Source: DSUN01 sp035527715
Lineage (GTDB): Bacteria > Planctomycetota > PUPC01 > DSUN01
Direction of reading: 5' to 3'
DNA length: 49,932 bases
NCBI GenBank assembly: GCA_035527715.1
Contig: DATKZY010000219.1
Coordinates: 1-49,932, forward strand
Both the position numbers and the translations under genes were made by a program. Every line of letters begins with the position of its first letter. The stretch's first letter is position 1. Below the pieces are notes generated by a model. The model was not told where the DNA came from. It did no database searches and worked only from the letters and a program-made list of their open reading frames with translations. This document shows positions 47,859-49,932 of this stretch, piece by piece.

Positions 47859-48620
47859 ATGCCCGACCGACTGCTGAACGCTCTCCTCGCTCTTGCTGGC
47901 GTCCTCATGGTGGCCGCCCTGGCGCTCCTGGGCCGCGACGTCCTCCGTGCCGCCGGCACCGGCCCGCGGTGGCGCCGGCGCCTCGTGGGCGGGGGCCTGT
48001 CGCTCCTCGCGGCACTCGGTGTCCCCGCCTGCGGCTCCTCGGCCGACGCGCCCGCGGCCAAGACGGCGCCCGACCCGAAGCCCCTCGCCGACACCCCCGA
48101 GTGGCAGCGCACCGAGGCCACCTGGCGCGAAGCCGACGAGATCGCCTCGGGCAAGCGCGGCCCCTACCCCTTCGACGCCGCCGGCAAGAAGCGCGTCCTC
48201 GCCGCCCTCGAAACCGCGGGCAAGGACATCGAGGCCCTCCAGTCGAACGGCTCGCTGGGCGCCGCCGCGGCCGGCCTGCTCAGGCAGGACCTGGCGCTCC
48301 TCGTCCGTGGTGTCCAGGAGAAGCGCCCCACCGAAATGCGCATGGCCACCTGCTACGAGCCGATGGCCTTCACGCCCGTGCAGGACAGCATGGCCCGCCT
48401 CACTGCCCGCCTCCCGCTCCTCGAGAAGCTCGCCGCGGCCGGAAGAGTCCAGCCCCAGGTCGTCGCGAAGGTCCTCCTCTCCGTCGAGCGGGACATCGCG
48501 ACGCTCGCCGACGAGAAGCTCCTTTCGCCTCTTCCCCAGCCCGACCGCCTCAAGGTCGAGGGCATCCGCAACGCCGCCGCCGACCTCGCCGCAAAGCTCA
48601 AGGCCGCGGTGGGCGACTGA
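47859..48620 (+). CDS. Predicted envelope protein, paralog B
   Basis: The product has 253 residues and resembles the preceding gene. It too has an N-terminal helix (LLNALLALAGVLMVAALALLG, 4-24), then GTGPRWRRRLV, then a second hydrophobic stretch ending in GVPACGSS. The shared block TCYEPMAFTPVQDSMARL, then RLPLLEKL, aligns with TCYDMAYLPPAQQSLQRL in paralog A. ACGGAGG lies eight bases before the ATG. It probably arose by tandem duplication. Function unknown; no enzyme motif is seen. Confidence 0.78.
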   Translation: MPDRLLNALLALAGVLMVAALALLGRDVLRAAGTGPRWRRRLVGGGLSLLAALGVPACGSSADAPAAKTAPDPKPLADTPEWQRTEATWREADEIASGKRGPYPFDAAGKKRVLAALETAGKDIEALQSNGSLGAAAAGLLRQDLALLVRGVQEKRPTEMRMATCYEPMAFTPVQDSMARLTARLPLLEKLAAAGRVQPQVVAKVLLSVERDIATLADEKLLSPLPQPDRLKVEGIRNAAADLAAKLKAAVGD

Positions 48621-48937
48621 GGCGAATGGACTCTTCCGTCGTGACTCCGGCGCCATTCGCGCGCGCGTGGAACCATCGGAAGCCCAACACCCAATCCTCA
48701 ACCCTCAATCCTCAATGACCAAGTAAGAAACCAGCCTGAGCCGCCACGTTCCTACTTGGACATTGAACATTGAGTGTTGGATATTGGATATTCGGCCGTT
48801 GGTCTCCGGCCTACTGTTACCTCGGGAACAGGCTCCCCACGCCCCACGGCCCCTTGCATCGCTGCCCCCATCCGTGTACAAGGACTGCGTAGCAGGCAGA
48901 CAGGTCCCGCTCTCCGCCCTTCTGCGAGGGCCGTGCC
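48621..48937. other. Intergenic region before the DUF4062 gene
   Basis: No gene is seen. Most of it is a hairpin built on heptamer arrays (48683-48794). No clear promoter was found for the next gene; a weak one may lie between 48800 and 48900. Confidence 0.6.
48683..48794. repeat. Inverted pair of heptamer arrays with continuous stem
   Basis: CCCAACA, CCCAATC, CTCAACC, CTCAATC, CTCAATG (48683-48717) face ACATTGA, ACATTGA, GTGTTGG, ATATTGG, ATATTCG (48760-48794), each at an exact 7-bp period. The stem continues inward: TCAATGACCAAGTAAGAA (48712-48729) pairs with the segment at 48750-48767 with 16 of 18 matches. The whole could fold as one hairpin. Confidence 0.9.
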
Positions 48938-49932
48938 GTGGCCGGAGCCGAGCCCCCTGCGGTCCCGAAACCGCGCGTCATCCGCGTCTTCGTCTCCTCC
49001 ACATTCCGCGACATGCGCGACGAGCGCGAGGAACTGGTCAAGCGCGTCTTCCCGCAGCTTCGCAAGCTCTGCGAGGCCCGCGGCGTCGCCTTCGCCGACG
49101 TGGACCTCCGCTGGGGCATCCCCGACGAGCGGAAGGCCGAAGGCAAGGTCCTGCCCATCTGCCTCGAGGAGATCCGGCGCTGCCGCCCCTTCTTCCTCGG
49201 ACTCCTCGGCGAACGCTACGGCTGGGTGCCCGAGCACATTCCCGACGACCTCGTCGCCCAGCAGCCCTGGCTCGCCGAGCACCGCGAGAGGAGCGTCACC
49301 GAGCTCGAAATCCTCCACGGCGTCCTCAACGACCCCGCGATGGCCAACCGCGCCTGCTTCTACTTCCGCGACCTTGCGTACATCGAGCGCGTGCCCGCTG
49401 CCCAGCGCGCCGACTTCGTCGAGGAGGACCCCGCGAAGCGCGCCAAGCTCGCCGCACTCAAGCAACGGGTCCGCAAGAGCGGCCTCGCCATCGAGGGATA
49501 CCGCGATCCACAGCACCTCGGCGAGCTGGTCCTCCACAACCTCACGGTCGCCATCAACCAGGAGTTCCCGCCCGAGGAGGTGCCCGGCCCCCTCGACCGC
49601 GACGCCGCGGACCACGAGGCGTTCGCCCAAAGCCGCACAGGCGTCTACATCGGCCGCAGCGAGTACTTCGCCCGCCTCGACGCCCACGCCGCGGGCGACG
49701 GCCCGCCCCTCGTCATCCTCGGCGAATCCGGCGGTGGGAAATCCGCCCTCCTCGCCAACTGGGCCTTCCGGCACCGCGCGGCGCATCCCGACGACCTCGT
49801 GCTGATGCACTTCATCGGCTCGTCGCCCTACAGCAGCGACTGGGCGGCCATGCTCCGTCGCATCCTCGGCGAATTCAACCGCCGCCTCGGGCTGAAGATC
49901 GAGATCCCCGACAAGCCCGACGCCCTCCGCGC
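48938..49932 (+). CDS. DUF4062 + P-loop NTPase (STAND-like), truncated at the window end
   Basis: The reading frame is open to the last base, giving 331 codons without a stop. Residues 13-120 match DUF4062 (RVFVSSTFRDMRDEREELVK, with DVDLRWGI), a domain at the N terminus of TEP1 and NPHP3 in animals and of large bacterial NTPases. A Walker A loop GESGGGKS follows at 262-269, after YIGRSEYFARLD. Such proteins usually continue with a NACHT-type NTPase and TPR or WD40 repeats. GTG 48938 is chosen because GAGGG lies seven bases upstream. Role is unknown; signalling or antiphage STAND-type activity is possible but not shown. Confidence 0.85.
   Translation, partial: MAGAEPPAVPKPRVIRVFVSSTFRDMRDEREELVKRVFPQLRKLCEARGVAFADVDLRWGIPDERKAEGKVLPICLEEIRRCRPFFLGLLGERYGWVPEHIPDDLVAQQPWLAEHRERSVTELEILHGVLNDPAMANRACFYFRDLAYIERVPAAQRADFVEEDPAKRAKLAALKQRVRKSGLAIEGYRDPQHLGELVLHNLTVAINQEFPPEEVPGPLDRDAADHEAFAQSRTGVYIGRSEYFARLDAHAAGDGPPLVILGESGGGKSALLANWAFRHRAAHPDDLVLMHFIGSSPYSSDWAAMLRRILGEFNRRLGLKIEIPDKPDALR

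Noticed and set aside
7494..48794. CRISPR array as an explanation of the short repeats
   Set aside because: Units are 7-9 bp without spacers of constant length, and no cas gene is present.

Overview
The window is a GC-rich, densely coded bacterial segment that looks planctomycetal. The evidence is: a 1,700-residue PQQ-propeller/CBM9 protein, an NPCBM-type protein, a Ser/Thr kinase with an MJ0042-like zinc ribbon, a DWG motif and GMPLT-type leucine-rich repeats, a Tat-exported TIM-barrel isomerase, and dispersed palindromes that read as TGILPV...DACAT peptides inside genes. The phylum call is inference; no rRNA or other taxonomic marker was compared. Most starts have an AGGAG-type ribosome binding site. 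Several promoters match TTGACA-N16-18-TATCAT/TATAAT.

Layout. 1-3.3 kb: valS (minus), preceded by a probable leader peptide and hairpin. 3.4-6.3 kb: the most unusual gene, a class III nucleotide-cyclase-like domain joined to 17 tandem 32-residue pentatricopeptide-like (PPR) repeats. 6.5-7.5 kb: trpS. 8.0-17.0 kb (minus): a Tad/Flp pilus operon with two Flp prepilins, CpaA peptidase, TadE/TadG-like pseudopilins, CpaB and an FHA-TadA ATPase; TadB/C, the secretin and TadZ are not here. 17.2-25.7 kb (plus): an exported-protein operon (PQQ/CBM9 protein, S41 protease, NPCBM-type protein). 26.0-27.0 kb (minus): a dksA-like gene and lspA. 27.2-30.6 kb (plus): exported-type Pcm and a membrane spermidine-synthase-like protein. 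30.6-37.3 kb (minus): PKD/TPR protein, pepP, efp, accB, accC and an AmaP-like protein, an order resembling the pepP/efp and accB-accC-Asp23 blocks of Firmicutes. 37.5-39.7 kb: a GT9 glycosyltransferase converging on a 2-hydroxyacid dehydrogenase. 39.9-42.9 kb: the LRR kinase. 43.4-46.7 kb: isomerase, NAD-sugar epimerase, serS. 46.8-48.6 kb: two paralogous envelope proteins. 48.9 kb to the end: the start of a DUF4062 + P-loop (STAND-like) protein.

Two things stand out. First, the cyclase-PPR protein: PPR arrays are eukaryotic organelle RNA-binding modules and are rare in bacteria. Second, the window is peppered with short tandem arrays whose unit is 7 bp (sometimes 9 bp) but whose sequence differs from place to place, often as inverted pairs between genes. 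At four spots they lie inside genes, including twice in the kinase activation loop.
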